Source: Prevotellamassilia timonensis (GTDB taxonomy: Bacteria; Bacteroidota; Bacteroidia; Bacteroidales; Bacteroidaceae). Taken from it: a stretch of 64,000 nucleotides of DNA. Shown one piece after another: positions 37,125 through 47,598 of this stretch. The notes under the pieces are model-generated. The model saw nothing but the letters and a program-made list of their open reading frames with translations. It was not told the origin of the DNA and made no database searches. Numbering within the stretch: the stretch's first letter is position 1; the number at the start of each line of letters is the position of its first letter. The translations under genes and the position numbers were made by a program. The stretch spans positions 373,028 to 437,027 of the forward strand of contig NZ_LT629845.1 of NCBI RefSeq assembly GCF_900106785.1, written 5' to 3'.

Positions 37125-37232
37125 ACGTAATGCAAAAAGAGCCTATGAATGTTGGTGCGTCATGATGATTGTGTAATTTGTTTCATGTTGCACATAACAC
37201 TCATAAGCTCTTGGCTTAGTAGTTTGTATAAT

Positions 37233-39287
37233 CTATTTGATTAAATCGACAGAGCGGTTGATGAACTTGCTCAAGGCTTCGCCTTTCAGAAGGCCGTTTT
37301 GAAGGAGAGCCAGGTCGATGAGCTGTGCTACGACGGGATTGCTCTTGCCATATTCGGCCCAAACGCCTTTGCGTGCATTCTCTTGAGCCTCAATGTCGTC
37401 GTTGCACTTTTTCATAGTCTCTTTATCGTCGTCGGTCAGTTCTTCGGGCTTCTTGTCCTTTTGATCTTGTTCGATGGCGGTGTGACGTGCCTTGAGTGTG
37501 TTGAGCTCGTTCTCAATGGGCAGCAGTTTGTCGGCCAAGGCAGACTTCATGTCGGAGAGCACCTCTTTAACAAGTCGGTGGTCGGAATTGAGCACCAAAT
37601 TGTACATGTCAGGCATTTCGCCGTAGAACGACATGCCCTGCTGATAGCGGCTGGCGTCCTTCATGCGTCGCATATACTCGCTTTGCGTGATAACAACCGG
37701 TGTGGCTTGCTCGCCCATGGCAGCAGTTTCGACATGGAACTGTGTCTTGTCCATTGTGGGCAGTTCTGATGTGAACACACCGGTGAGTGAGGCTGCTTCG
37801 TCGGCAGGAAGTTCATCCTTGGTTTCGTTGTCCTTTTGGATTATGCGGTCAATGACATCGCCATCTACGCGGCTGAAACGACTCTTTTCAAACTTCTGCT
37901 CCAGCATGCTCACCATGGCAGTGTCGAGTTGACCGTCGAGCAAGAGTACATTGTATCCCTTCGACTTGGCAGTTTCGATGTAGCTGTACTGCTCGTCTTT
38001 GTTGGTGGCGTAGAGGTATATAAGGTTGCCTTCCTTGTCGGTTTGTGCGTCCTTGATAAGGTCGCGGTATTCGTCGTATGTGAAGTATTTGCCGTCAACG
38101 TCTTTGAACAAAGCAAAGGTCTTGGCCTTGTCGTAGAAATCGTTTTCAGACAGCATGCCGTAGTGTATGAACAACTTCAGGTCGTCCCACTTCTGTTCAA
38201 AGTCTTTGCGGTCGGCTTTGAATATAGACTGCAGTCTGTCGCTGACTTTTTTGGTAATGTATGAAGATATTTTCTTTACATTAGAGTCGCTTTGCAGGTA
38301 GCTGCGGCTAACGTTCAGCGGAATGTCGGGCGAGTCGATCACACCATGCAACAATGTGAGGAAGTCTGGCACAATGTTTTCAACCTGGTCGGTTACAAAC
38401 ACTTGGTTGCAGTACAACTGAATTTTGTTGCGATGAATGTCGAGGTTGCTCTTGATGCGTGGGAAGTAGAGTACACCGGTCAGGTTGAAGGGGTAGTCTA
38501 CATTAAGGTGTATCCAGAAGAGGGGGTCGTCAGACATGGGGTAAAGTTCGCGGTAGAACTTCTTGTAGTCTTCGTCCTTGAGTGTCGATGGTGTTTTAGT
38601 CCACAGAGGTGTGGTATCGTTTACGATATTGTCTTTTTCGGTGTCAACTTGCTTGCCGTCTTTCCATTCTGTCTTTTTGCCGAAAGCAATAGGTATGGGT
38701 AAGAAACGGCAGTACTTGGTGAGCAATTCTTGAATTTTGTTCTTTTCCAAGAATTCTACGCAGTCATCTGAAATGTGCAATACAATGTCTGTACCACGGT
38801 CGGCCTTTTCGCAGTCGTCTATTTCAAAGGCGGGTGAACCGTCGCAGGTCCATTTCACACCTTTGGCGTCATCTCTGTAGCTGCGTGTGATGATGTCAAC
38901 ACGGTCAGCCACCATGAATGATGAGTAAAAGCCCAAGCCAAAATGTCCGATGATGGCAGACGCATCGTCTTTGTATTTTTCAAGGAAGTCGTTAGCTCCC
39001 GAGAAGGCTATTTGGTTGATGTATTTGTCAATTTCCTCGGCGGTCATGCCAATACCACGATCGCTGATGGTAAGTGTTTTAGCCTCTTTGTCAACGGCTA
39101 CATGTACTGTGAGGTCGCCCAGCTCGCCTTTGAAGTCGCCCTTCATGGCCAAAGTTTTGAGCTTTTGTGTAGCGTCAACTGCGTTGCTTACTATTTCGCG
39201 AAGAAAAATCTCGTGATCGCTGTAGAGGAATTTCTTGATAACAGGGAATATGTTCTCTGTGGTTATACCGATATTACCTTTTTGCAT
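37233..39287 (-). CDS. htpG: Molecular chaperone HtpG (Hsp90)
   Basis: The start is the ATG at 39287 (MQKGNIGITTENIFPVIKKFLYSDHEIFLREIVSNAVDA), where the family begins; the frame is open to 39410 but the extra 41 residues do not fit Hsp90. The 684-aa chaperone has the GHKL ATPase domain (EIVSNAVDA, DRGIGMTAEEI, GHFGLGFYSSF), a middle domain (IKSNLDIHRNKIQLYCNQVFV, IDSPDIPLNVSRSYLQ) and a C-terminal dimerisation domain. The N-terminal domain contains a long Bacteroidetes-type charged linker. It is monocistronic. Confidence 0.95.
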   Translation of the reverse strand: MQKGNIGITTENIFPVIKKFLYSDHEIFLREIVSNAVDATQKLKTLAMKGDFKGELGDLTVHVAVDKEAKTLTISDRGIGMTAEEIDKYINQIAFSGANDFLEKYKDDASAIIGHFGLGFYSSFMVADRVDIITRSYRDDAKGVKWTCDGSPAFEIDDCEKADRGTDIVLHISDDCVEFLEKNKIQELLTKYCRFLPIPIAFGKKTEWKDGKQVDTEKDNIVNDTTPLWTKTPSTLKDEDYKKFYRELYPMSDDPLFWIHLNVDYPFNLTGVLYFPRIKSNLDIHRNKIQLYCNQVFVTDQVENIVPDFLTLLHGVIDSPDIPLNVSRSYLQSDSNVKKISSYITKKVSDRLQSIFKADRKDFEQKWDDLKLFIHYGMLSENDFYDKAKTFALFKDVDGKYFTYDEYRDLIKDAQTDKEGNLIYLYATNKDEQYSYIETAKSKGYNVLLLDGQLDTAMVSMLEQKFEKSRFSRVDGDVIDRIIQKDNETKDELPADEAASLTGVFTSELPTMDKTQFHVETAAMGEQATPVVITQSEYMRRMKDASRYQQGMSFYGEMPDMYNLVLNSDHRLVKEVLSDMKSALADKLLPIENELNTLKARHTAIEQDQKDKKPEELTDDDKETMKKCNDDIEAQENARKGVWAEYGKSNPVVAQLIDLALLQNGLLKGEALSKFINRSVDLIK

Positions 39288-39364
39288 TGTATTTTGTTGG
39301 TTTAATATGTTTGCTTGTTTTGCATACAAATAATGTGCCAATGTGTAGATATTTGACATTAAAA

Positions 39365-39398
39365 AGCCCACAACCGGACTATAAAGGCGATTGTGGGT
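39365..39398 (-). terminator. Terminator of the sigma factor-helicase operon
   Basis: CCCACAA and TTGTGGG pair around a 17-nt loop, and on the minus strand the stem is followed by CTTTTTAA. It sits 30 bp after the stop of the small protein at 39429 and before the htpG promoter region. Confidence 0.65.
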
Positions 39399-39428
39399 TA
39401 GAAAAGTCATGTATTTTTGTGCAAAATG

Positions 39429-39671
39429 TCAGCGCATGCTGCACCCGCCTCGGGTGGGGCGGTCCATTGTAGAATTGGCTTTGATTTCTCCTGCATGTCT
39501 TTCGCTGAATTCGAGGTTGATTTCTGCCAACTCCTTCAATCCGAAGATGTAGTCGTCGTACATGTCGTCCATGTCAATGCCTTCGCAGTCGGCACCGCCA
39601 AAGTTCAGCGCGTTTTTTACGATTTCAATGCGCTCCTCAGTTGTTGTATCTTTTATCAGTAAACTCTTCAT
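39429..39671 (-). CDS. Small acidic protein, 80 aa, unknown function
   Basis: An 80-aa protein starting MKSLLIKDTTTEERIEIVKN and containing an acidic patch GIDMDDMYDDYIFGLKELAEIN. I recall small Bacteroidales proteins with the same MxSLLIKDTTxEER opening, so the gene is likely real. It begins 9 bp after the stop of the Pif1-like helicase gene on the same strand and is probably co-translated with it. Function unknown; no membrane or metal motif. Confidence 0.7.
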   Translation of the reverse strand: MKSLLIKDTTTEERIEIVKNALNFGGADCEGIDMDDMYDDYIFGLKELAEINLEFSERHAGEIKANSTMDRPTRGGCSMR

Positions 39672-39680
39672 GTCAAAGTG

Positions 39681-42194
39681 TTAGTTATAATCTTTAATGT
39701 ATCCCAGTTTGAGCATAGACAGTTTGATGTCGTTAAAGCTGATGTCGTCGCCCATGCTATTGCGTATGTCGGTCAGACGCTGCTCTTTGGAGTAGGGGTG
39801 GGTGGCAAAGTAGGCTTTGGTACGCTCAAAGTTGGCGGGCGACACCAAGTCGTCAAATTTAACCTCGCCGGAACTGATGTATCGTGCAAGGTGTGATATG
39901 ATGGTGCTCAGTGCCAGCTCGCGCTCATCGGCAATAGCTTGAGGCTTTTTGCCTTCGAGGTACAGGCGCAAGGTCTTTTCGTAGGTCTTTTCTTTGGGTT
40001 CCTTGGGCGCCTCGGGCTGCTGTTCAGCTGGCTGTTGCAAAACACTGTCGGGCATGGCTGGCTTAAGATTGTGCTCTTGTGCATAGGCTTTAATGAGCTC
40101 CAATAATTCTGCGCCATATTTTTCCATGCTCTTGTTGCCAAAGTGGGGCATTCTGATCAGATACTTCGTTTCGGTGGGCACGTAATTGGCCATGGCAATC
40201 AGCGCTTTGGTGTTAAGCACCATGTAGGCCGGTACGCCATCGGCAGTGGCACGTTGGGCACGCCATGCTTTGAGCCGGTAGTACAGGTCACCGTTTTTGA
40301 TCTCAGTCGGTATACTCTCCTTGTCTGTGCTCTTGGTTGTGCCGTTTTTCTGGGTTGGACTGCTCTTCGTGTTGCTGCTTTCTTCGATCTGCAACAATAT
40401 CTTGGCACGATTTTGCAGATAACTGCTTGTTGTAAATCCTTCGTCGGCAGCAATCTCAAGGAGCTTGATGTGCAGGCGCACTTGCAGCAACAGGTCGGAT
40501 CGTGTTGTTGTAAGGCGTTTCTTGGTTGCCGCATTGTCAATGTCGATTTGCGTGTTTTCTATCAATTCGCGCACATCGTACAATTTGTCGGCAAAGTATT
40601 CTGCGCCTTTTCTGATGCGCACTTGTAGCGCCTCGTTTTCAACATCGCCATTTAAGTTATGCAGCATTTGTGTGTATTGTTGGTGAAATGTGCCTGACAC
40701 GTTCATTACTTGCATGTCGAAGATGCGCAGCATATCTTCATACACCCTTGTGGTGCTTGCGTATGTTGATGACAAAAACTCTTGGAATATGCGTGTCATG
40801 CTTGCCAGTCCGATGCGCTCCTTTTCAAAATTGAATAGCTCGGCCACCAAGTGCAGACTGTAGTTGTGACGCATCAGTGTCAGTTTGTCATTGTCTACAC
40901 GGCGCTTTGTCATTTCGTTGTTGTATGCGTCAATGTGCTTGTCGGCAATAATGGCCGATTGGCTGATGCGCGATGTCAGCACAATGCCTTCGAGTGTGCG
41001 GCAGCGGCTAAGGGCTACGTAAGTTTGGCCGTGTGCAAAGGCACTCGAGGCGTCAATCATCACATGGTTGAAGGTAAGCCCCTGGCTCTTGTGAATGGTG
41101 ATGGCCCATGCCAATTTTACGGGGTATTGTTCAAAAGTGCCGTCTACTTTCTCTTTTATTTCCTTAGTCTTTTCGTCAAGGACGTAGCGTGTGTTTTCCC
41201 AAACGTCTTTGTGTACCTCGATAAGTTGTTCGGGGTCGGATTTGGGACTTACTGTAAAACCGTCGTTGCTTATTTTGACAACCTCGCCGATCATGCCATT
41301 AAAGTAGCGCTTGTCTGTGTCATTCTTTACAAACATTACTTGTGCACCGCATTTGAGGGTCAAATTCAGGTCGGTGGGGTAGGCGTATTCAGGAAAATTG
41401 CCTTTAATGGTGGCATCGTATGTGTAGGGCTGTGCATCAAGCATCTCCATTTCATGAGAGTTGATGTTGTGTGCCTGGTAGTTGTGGGTGACTAATTGAA
41501 TATAGCCGTCTTCATTTTCGGGACGAAATCCTGGGATATACCGACTGTTTAATTTGTCAAGCACTTGCTGGCTGACATTGCCAATGCGTATGTGGTTGAG
41601 CAATGACAAAAATTCAGGGTCGCTTTGGCGGTAAACCGTTTCAAGCTCGACGGTAGCGTAATTGGTCTTTTGCAAGGCCAGGCTGCTGAAAAAGTAAGGC
41701 GTGGCGTAGAACTGTTTGAGCATATCCCACTCCTCGTCCTTTACGACCGGTGCCAATTGTTGCAAATCGCCAATAAGCAGCAGTTGCACTCCGCCAAACG
41801 GAAGGCTGCTGTGGCGGTAGCGTTTCAGTGTGTCGTCTACGGCATCGAGCAGGTCGGCGCGCACCATGCTTATTTCGTCAATAACGAGTAAGTCGAGGGT
41901 ACGCAACAGTTTTATTTTTTGCTTGTTCATGCCGTATGTGCGCTGTTTTTCTGTATAGGTGGCGCCAGGCACAAAGGGGGCAAATGATAATTGAAAAAAT
42001 GAGTGTATGGTTGTTCCGCCAGCGTTAATGGCCGCAATGCCGGTTGGGGCAAGTACCACCATACGCTTGGGCGACTCAGAACGAAGCCGACGCAGGAAAG
42101 TTGTCTTTCCTGTGCCGGCTTTACCTGTAAGGAACAAACTGGTGTCTGTCGTTTCTATAATCTTTCGAGCTAACTCGATTTGCGGGTTCTCCAT
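39681..42194 (-). CDS. Pif1/RecD-like helicase with HRDC and HTH_40 domains
   Basis: A protein of about 837 aa (an ATG at 42200 gives two more residues). The superfamily 1 helicase core has Walker A GKAGTGKT at 24-31, TGIAAINAGGTTIHSFF (motif Ia), LLVIDEISMVRAD (Walker B), GDLQQLAPV and the C-terminal VTIHKSQGLTF and YVALSRCR motifs. After residue 640 there is an HRDC domain (LKAWRAQRATADGVPAYMVLNTKALIAMA) and then a helix-turn-helix domain (YLEGKKPQAIADERELALSTIISHLARY). This combination is common in Bacteroidetes and is thought to act in DNA repair or replication. It lies in an operon behind an ECF sigma factor. Confidence 0.88.
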   Translation of the reverse strand: MENPQIELARKIIETTDTSLFLTGKAGTGKTTFLRRLRSESPKRMVVLAPTGIAAINAGGTTIHSFFQLSFAPFVPGATYTEKQRTYGMNKQKIKLLRTLDLLVIDEISMVRADLLDAVDDTLKRYRHSSLPFGGVQLLLIGDLQQLAPVVKDEEWDMLKQFYATPYFFSSLALQKTNYATVELETVYRQSDPEFLSLLNHIRIGNVSQQVLDKLNSRYIPGFRPENEDGYIQLVTHNYQAHNINSHEMEMLDAQPYTYDATIKGNFPEYAYPTDLNLTLKCGAQVMFVKNDTDKRYFNGMIGEVVKISNDGFTVSPKSDPEQLIEVHKDVWENTRYVLDEKTKEIKEKVDGTFEQYPVKLAWAITIHKSQGLTFNHVMIDASSAFAHGQTYVALSRCRTLEGIVLTSRISQSAIIADKHIDAYNNEMTKRRVDNDKLTLMRHNYSLHLVAELFNFEKERIGLASMTRIFQEFLSSTYASTTRVYEDMLRIFDMQVMNVSGTFHQQYTQMLHNLNGDVENEALQVRIRKGAEYFADKLYDVRELIENTQIDIDNAATKKRLTTTRSDLLLQVRLHIKLLEIAADEGFTTSSYLQNRAKILLQIEESSNTKSSPTQKNGTTKSTDKESIPTEIKNGDLYYRLKAWRAQRATADGVPAYMVLNTKALIAMANYVPTETKYLIRMPHFGNKSMEKYGAELLELIKAYAQEHNLKPAMPDSVLQQPAEQQPEAPKEPKEKTYEKTLRLYLEGKKPQAIADERELALSTIISHLARYISSGEVKFDDLVSPANFERTKAYFATHPYSKEQRLTDIRNSMGDDISFNDIKLSMLKLGYIKDYN

Positions 42195-42212
42195 TGACAA
42201 TGTGTCTGTTTG

Positions 42213-42701
42213 TTATTTTGTCATTTTCTTAAAAGCCTTGCGTCCGAACGCTCTCTCGGCACTGATGGCCTTCACAAGTTTGCATGCACCGACTATTTTG
42301 CGCAGGCGTGTGCAGTATTGCTGCTCTATGCGCAACGATTTCTTTTGCAGTTCGGCCACCTCTGCCAACACACGTTGACAGTCATATTCGTTCATATTAT
42401 GCTCTGCCGCGTGACGTAGTGCACGTCCCTTTTGATGCTCAAGGTTGCGCTGCTTTTCCCTCATTTCGAAGAATAGGGGGAAGAAAGTCCGGGCCTCGGC
42501 AGGTGTAAATCCAGCCGCTTTGGTGATGTGTTCGGTAAGGTCGCGTCGGAATTGCTCAGGGTTGAATTTTCTTGGCGGCCGGTTGTTTGGTGCATCAGGA
42601 GGCTGTGGTTGCATTGTTTGGCATGAAGCGGCGTGTGCTTCAGGCGTGTTTAATGTCAAGCAGCACAAGGTGGCAAGCAAACAAAGTATTTTAGTAATCA
42701 T
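42213..42701 (-). CDS. Secreted protein, possibly CpxP/Spy-like
   Basis: The start is set at 42701 (MITKILCLLATLCCLTL), which gives a clean signal peptide ending at EAHA; a frame to 42728 adds nine residues. The mature part of about 135 residues is helical, basic and rich in Arg/Lys/Gln (FNPEQFRRDLTEHITKAAGFTPAEARTFFPLFFEMREKQR). Helical periplasmic proteins of this look often follow ECF sigma/anti-sigma pairs in Bacteroidetes and resemble CpxP/Spy sensors. The start overlaps the preceding gene by 11 bp. Function inferred only from context. Confidence 0.65.
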   Translation of the reverse strand: MITKILCLLATLCCLTLNTPEAHAASCQTMQPQPPDAPNNRPPRKFNPEQFRRDLTEHITKAAGFTPAEARTFFPLFFEMREKQRNLEHQKGRALRHAAEHNMNEYDCQRVLAEVAELQKKSLRIEQQYCTRLRKIVGACKLVKAISAERAFGRKAFKKMTK

Positions 42702-43038
42702 AGTCGTAGGCTTCAATATTATTGGCATTTGCCATCATCAAATAGTCATAGGCCGCATCGGCATGCGAATCGCTGTTGCTGGACTGTGCTGAAATATGTG
42801 TATCCACATCAGACATTTGGCTCTGTTGTATTTGCGAGAACAGTACAAGCAGCGCTGCCACGCAAGCAGCGCCAAGCCATGGTATCCAGCGCACAATGAA
42901 CATGTTGTGCGCCTTTTGCACACATTGTGCCGATGCTGCGATGCGCTGCATCATCAACTCCGGAAAACTTGCCAAATAGTTTTCGGGTACGACAAATGGA
43001 TTGTGCTTTTTTGAAATATTTGTATCGAATGTGCTCAT
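42691..43038 (-). CDS. Small membrane protein, candidate anti-sigma factor
   Basis: A 115-aa protein with a cytoplasmic N-terminus of about 48 residues (NPFVVPENYLASFPELMMQRI), one transmembrane helix (WIPWLGAACVAALLVLFSQI) and a short acidic periplasmic tail. It is encoded 71 bp after the ECF sigma factor. The NPF-PENYF-type opening is common in small Bacteroidetes proteins in this position. It lacks a recognisable zinc anti-sigma motif, so the anti-sigma role is inferred from topology and neighbours. Confidence 0.6.
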   Translation of the reverse strand: MSTFDTNISKKHNPFVVPENYLASFPELMMQRIAASAQCVQKAHNMFIVRWIPWLGAACVAALLVLFSQIQQSQMSDVDTHISAQSSNSDSHADAAYDYLMMANANNIEAYDYDY

Positions 43039-43109
43039 TGCGTTACAGTTATTTGGTCATATCACGATAATATGTCTTTATCTCTATGACACATAAAACG
43101 CATAAAAGT

Positions 43110-43646
43110 TTAATCGTGTGCGTTAAAATACTCCTCAATTTTCTTCACTGCCAAATGATACGATGCTTTGAGCGCTCCCACGCTGGTTTCAAGCATAGTG
43201 CTCATATCCTCGTATTTCATTTCGTCGAAGTATTTAAGGTTAAACACAATGCGTTGTTTTTCAGGCAGGGTAGCTATAGCTTGTTGCAGCATCAATTCAG
43301 TTTCGTCGCCATCAAAATAAGGGTCACTTTCAAGCGACCGCATGTTGGCATCGTCCTCAGTGTCCAAACTGTCTGTAGTATGTTGCCTTTGCAGGAGAGA
43401 CAAAGCCTCGTTCATGGCGATGCGGTATAGCCATGTGGATATTTGGCAGTCACCCCTAAAGGAGTCCAATGCCTGCCACGCTTTCATATAGGTGTTTTGC
43501 AACACGTCGTCGGCATCATCATGGTATTGTACAATACGTCGGATTTGCGTGTACAATTTTGGAGTCGTGTCACGCACCATGGCCGCAAAGGCCTGAGTCC
43601 GTGTGTCGGGGTTGCGCAGGGTGTCAATGCTATATGCCACTATCAT
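43110..43646 (-). CDS. ECF-type RNA polymerase sigma factor
   Basis: A 178-aa sigma-70 family protein. Region 2 is visible in HDDADDVLQNTYMKAWQALDSF and CQISTWLYRIAMNEAL; region 4 in LPEKQRIVFNLKYFDEMKYEDMSTMLETSVGALKASYHLAVKKI. There is no region 1 or 3, as usual for extracytoplasmic-function sigmas. It is followed by a small membrane protein and a secreted helical protein, the standard envelope-sensing layout, and then by a helicase gene. The regulon is unknown. Confidence 0.92.
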   Translation of the reverse strand: MIVAYSIDTLRNPDTRTQAFAAMVRDTTPKLYTQIRRIVQYHDDADDVLQNTYMKAWQALDSFRGDCQISTWLYRIAMNEALSLLQRQHTTDSLDTEDDANMRSLESDPYFDGDETELMLQQAIATLPEKQRIVFNLKYFDEMKYEDMSTMLETSVGALKASYHLAVKKIEEYFNAHD

Positions 43647-43665
43647 GTTGCAGCGCCATGCCGTT

Positions 43666-44013
43666 TTAGCCCGCTACGCTGATGCGTCGCGTGGTTTTGT
43701 TGATGTTGAGTAAGTATACACCCTTTCCCAGCGAGAAACGTACCGTTTTGTCGTTGCTGTCAATGTGCGCTACATATTTCAGTTTTCCCACAATGTCGTA
43801 CACCTTCAGGGTGGCTCCTTGACAGTTGACAGCGTGCACTTGAATGCTGGTGCCGCTTACCGAAACGTCCACATGGTTCGCTTCGTCGTTAATACCTTGC
43901 ATCTCGGTTGATTCAGCAAGTGGCGCCGAAGGGTCGACGGGCGATGCCATGGCCGCAGCCGGGGCTGAGAATACAAGTAAACTTATGATAGTAAGTAGTA
44001 TATGTTGTTTCAT
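43666..44013 (-). CDS. Small secreted protein with a sorting-domain-like C-terminus
   Basis: A 115-aa protein with a signal peptide (LTIISLLVFSAPAAAMA). After a low-complexity acidic stretch the last 70 residues read VDVSVSGTSIQVHAVNCQGATLKVYDIVGKLKYV...RFSLGKGVYLLNINKTTRRI, the pattern of a type IX secretion C-terminal sorting domain, but with nothing sizeable to carry. It starts the operon: 19 bp separate its stop from the sigma factor start. It could be the remnant of a larger surface protein or a small secreted signal. Confidence 0.6.
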   Translation of the reverse strand: MKQHILLTIISLLVFSAPAAAMASPVDPSAPLAESTEMQGINDEANHVDVSVSGTSIQVHAVNCQGATLKVYDIVGKLKYVAHIDSNDKTVRFSLGKGVYLLNINKTTRRISVAG

Positions 44014-44135
44014 ATGTTGTTGAAATTATGATGGCGTGGCAGTATCAATTTGCAAGATTACACTTTACGCCTAATATAAATATGCTTACAAAAGTATGAC
44101 TTATCCTCCAATGGTGCAAATTATTAGTGGCTTTT

Positions 44136-44166
44136 TTTGTCGCCCTTGTTTTTATTCGTACTTTTG
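44136..44166 (+). promoter_or_regulatory. thi operon promoter, TTTG-N19-TACTTTTG
   Basis: TTTG at 44136-44139 and TACTTTTG at 44159-44166 are separated by 19 bp, the exact Bacteroidetes consensus layout. The transcript would begin about 44172, just before the TPP riboswitch. Confidence 0.8.
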
Positions 44167-44180
44167 TGCGCAATTCAAAA

Positions 44181-44265
44181 GAGCTAAGGGGTGTACGCCT
44201 ATTTGGGCGTGCTGAGATTATACCCTCGGAACCTGCACCAGGTCATGCTGGCGAAGGAAAAGCTC
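44181..44265 (+). ncRNA. TPP (THI-box) riboswitch
   Basis: The conserved THI-box elements are present in order: AGGGGTG, a short P3 stem, GCTGAGATTATACCC, GGAACCTG, then CAGGTCATGCTGGCGAAGG. P1 is formed by GAGCT (44181) and AGCTC (44261-44265). The motif binds thiamine pyrophosphate and lowers expression of the downstream thiE and thiC when thiamine is plentiful. The thiE start codon is 26 nt after the closing stem, so control of translation initiation is likely. The thiE frame runs through the riboswitch by chance. Confidence 0.95.
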
Positions 44266-44291
44266 ATAAAATAATCGTATATTATATTTAT

Positions 44292-44912
44292 ATGGTTCCA
44301 GTACAATTTATTACCCACACCACAGCCACCATAGGCTATGAAGACTCAGCTATGTTGGCTCTGCGGGGTGGTTGCAAATGGATTCAGCTGCGCATGAAAA
44401 ATGCGTCGGACGATGAGGTTGAGCCCATTGCAGTGCGTTTGCTCGAGCAGTGTCGCAAAAATCAAGCCACATTCATATTGGACGACAGAGTGGAACTCTG
44501 TAAAAAGATAAAGGCTGATGGTGTGCATCTGGGCAAACATGATATGCCCGTTGATGAGGCGCGCGAGGTGTTGGGACACGATTTCATTATTGGGGGCACT
44601 GCCAACACCATAGACGATATCAGGCAACTCAAACGCCTTAGTGCTGATTATGTTGGTTGCGGCCCGTTCAGATTTACGACGACTAAAGAGAAATTGTCAC
44701 CGGTGATAGGTCTGGAAGGTTACAAACAAATTATGCAGCAGGTTGAGCACGAAGCATTGCGCATACCAATATGTGCCATAGGCGGAATTGAACTCGATGA
44801 TGTGATGCCTATTCTCGAAACGGGGGTACATGGCATAGCTGTGAGTGGTGCCATACTGCGTGCTGACGACCCTGTGCAAATGATGCAGAGTTTTTTGAAC
44901 GCTGACAAATAA
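44292..44912 (+). CDS. thiE: Thiamine-phosphate synthase
   Basis: The start is the ATG at 44292, after the riboswitch; an upstream in-frame ATG at 44127 would place the riboswitch inside the gene. The 206-aa TIM barrel joins the pyrimidine and thiazole halves of thiamine. Family motifs visible are GGCKWIQLRMKN, ILDDRVELCKKIKADGVHLGKHD, DYVGCGPFRFTTTK and AIGGIELDDVMPILETGVHGIAVSGAI. thiC follows on the same strand, separated by a MITE-like repeat. Other thi genes (thiS, G, H, D) are not in the window. Confidence 0.94.
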   Translation: MVPVQFITHTTATIGYEDSAMLALRGGCKWIQLRMKNASDDEVEPIAVRLLEQCRKNQATFILDDRVELCKKIKADGVHLGKHDMPVDEAREVLGHDFIIGGTANTIDDIRQLKRLSADYVGCGPFRFTTTKEKLSPVIGLEGYKQIMQQVEHEALRIPICAIGGIELDDVMPILETGVHGIAVSGAILRADDPVQMMQSFLNADK

Positions 44913-44913
44913 A

Positions 44914-45001
44914 TAGGTGTTCAAAATACTCTTTATCTGGAACGTGCTTTCAAAGTGAAAATGACACCTGCTGATTGTATAAAATAATTTTGAACACCTA
45001 C
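44914..45001. repeat. Short copy of the GTAGGTGTTCAAAAT MITE-like repeat inside the thi operon
   Basis: An 88-bp copy with inverted ends TAGGTGTTCAAAAT and ATTTTGAACACCTA. It keeps the terminal parts (ATGACACCTGCTGATTGTAT) of the longer copies at 52608-52788 and 59155-59369 but lacks their middle. It lies between thiE and thiC and would form a 14-bp stem in the mRNA. Confidence 0.85.
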
Positions 45002-45012
45002 TAAATAAATAG

Positions 45013-46713
<1,701 letters not shown>

Positions 46714-46782
46714 TGAGGTGCAGGTGATGTGCGTGCATGGTTGTTGCACGCAATGCAACATGGCCTGTTGATATAGAAAAGA

Positions 46783-46832
46783 CGTGGCCCCAAGGCAGAT
46801 TTCTATTTCTGGAATCTTGCTTTGAGGCCACG
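46783..46832. terminator. Bidirectional terminator between thiC and the PAP2 phosphatase
   Basis: CGTGGCC...GGCCACG close a long imperfect hairpin (46783-46832) followed by CCCTTTTT on the plus strand. The two flanking genes are convergent. Confidence 0.75.
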
Positions 46833-46866
46833 CCCTTTTTGCATCAGTAGGCGTATTGCAGTCTGT

Positions 46867-47598
46867 TTACTTCACCTTGCCGGCTTTCTTCAACTTTGCA
46901 AATTCTTTTTTGGCTTTGGCTAATTGTGTGCAAAAGCCTTCGTCTGCATGCAGGCGTGCCACGAGTCCGCTGGCCACCACTCGGCCTGCATCAACATCGC
47001 TTTGATAGTGAACACCGCAAATAACACGACTTTGGCCAAACTCAAATCCACGTTTCAGTATCTCGTTTTGGCGGTCAATGTTAATTTCGGCAAGCACCAA
47101 GGCTGTAGCCCAACCAATGGCGGTATGGCCTGATGGGTAAGAGCCATTTGTGGCGAGCCACTTTTCAGCACCGGGGGTTAGTGATTGTTCGCCAAATAAC
47201 ATGAATGGGCGCATGCGCATATAGTAGTTCTTTGCGCTTCGTGTAGACAAATCGCCTGCGTCCTCCTGCATACGGCTTATGAGTGTATATATTTCGGGCG
47301 TTTCTTCTTTAGATATTTTGATTCCGAAAGCATCAGAAAAGGCGTTTGACAATCCGACACCGCCCAAATTGGCGTCTTCGGCAGCCTGTTTGCCGCGTGG
47401 AGTGATACGTTGCATCTTTCCCCACTTGTATTGCGCTTCGTCGTAATTGAACTGTGCACTACCGGGTTGGGGTGGGGGTGGAAGCAGCTCAAGGCTATTG
47501 GCCACTTGGTCTGGTTTCAGGAAAGTGTTTTGCGCTTGGCAGAAAGTAGACATTGCAAGCATCGCGCATGAGGCAATGAATAGGACTCTTTTTCTCAT
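46867..47598 (-). CDS. Periplasmic class A-type acid phosphatase (PAP2 family)
   Basis: A 243-aa protein with a signal peptide (MRKRVLFIASCAMLAMSTFCQA). The three PAP2 motifs are K-x6-RP-like KNYYMRMRPF, PSGH in GSYPSGHTAIGW, and SR-x5-H-x3-D in SRVICGVHYQSDVDAGR, giving the catalytic His pair. The Gly-Ser-hydrophobic N-terminal region and length match bacterial non-specific acid phosphatases (PhoN type). It would hydrolyse phosphomonoesters in the periplasm. It is transcribed alone. Confidence 0.88.
   Translation of the reverse strand: MRKRVLFIASCAMLAMSTFCQAQNTFLKPDQVANSLELLPPPPQPGSAQFNYDEAQYKWGKMQRITPRGKQAAEDANLGGVGLSNAFSDAFGIKISKEETPEIYTLISRMQEDAGDLSTRSAKNYYMRMRPFMLFGEQSLTPGAEKWLATNGSYPSGHTAIGWATALVLAEINIDRQNEILKRGFEFGQSRVICGVHYQSDVDAGRVVASGLVARLHADEGFCTQLAKAKKEFAKLKKAGKVK

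Noticed and set aside
39288-39410. 41-residue N-terminal extension of HtpG
   Set aside because: Hsp90 begins at MQKGNIGITTENIF; the extension covers the upstream terminator and promoter region.
44127-44291. N-terminal extension of thiE from an ATG at 44127
   Set aside because: The segment contains the promoter and the TPP riboswitch; the ThiE family starts at 44292.
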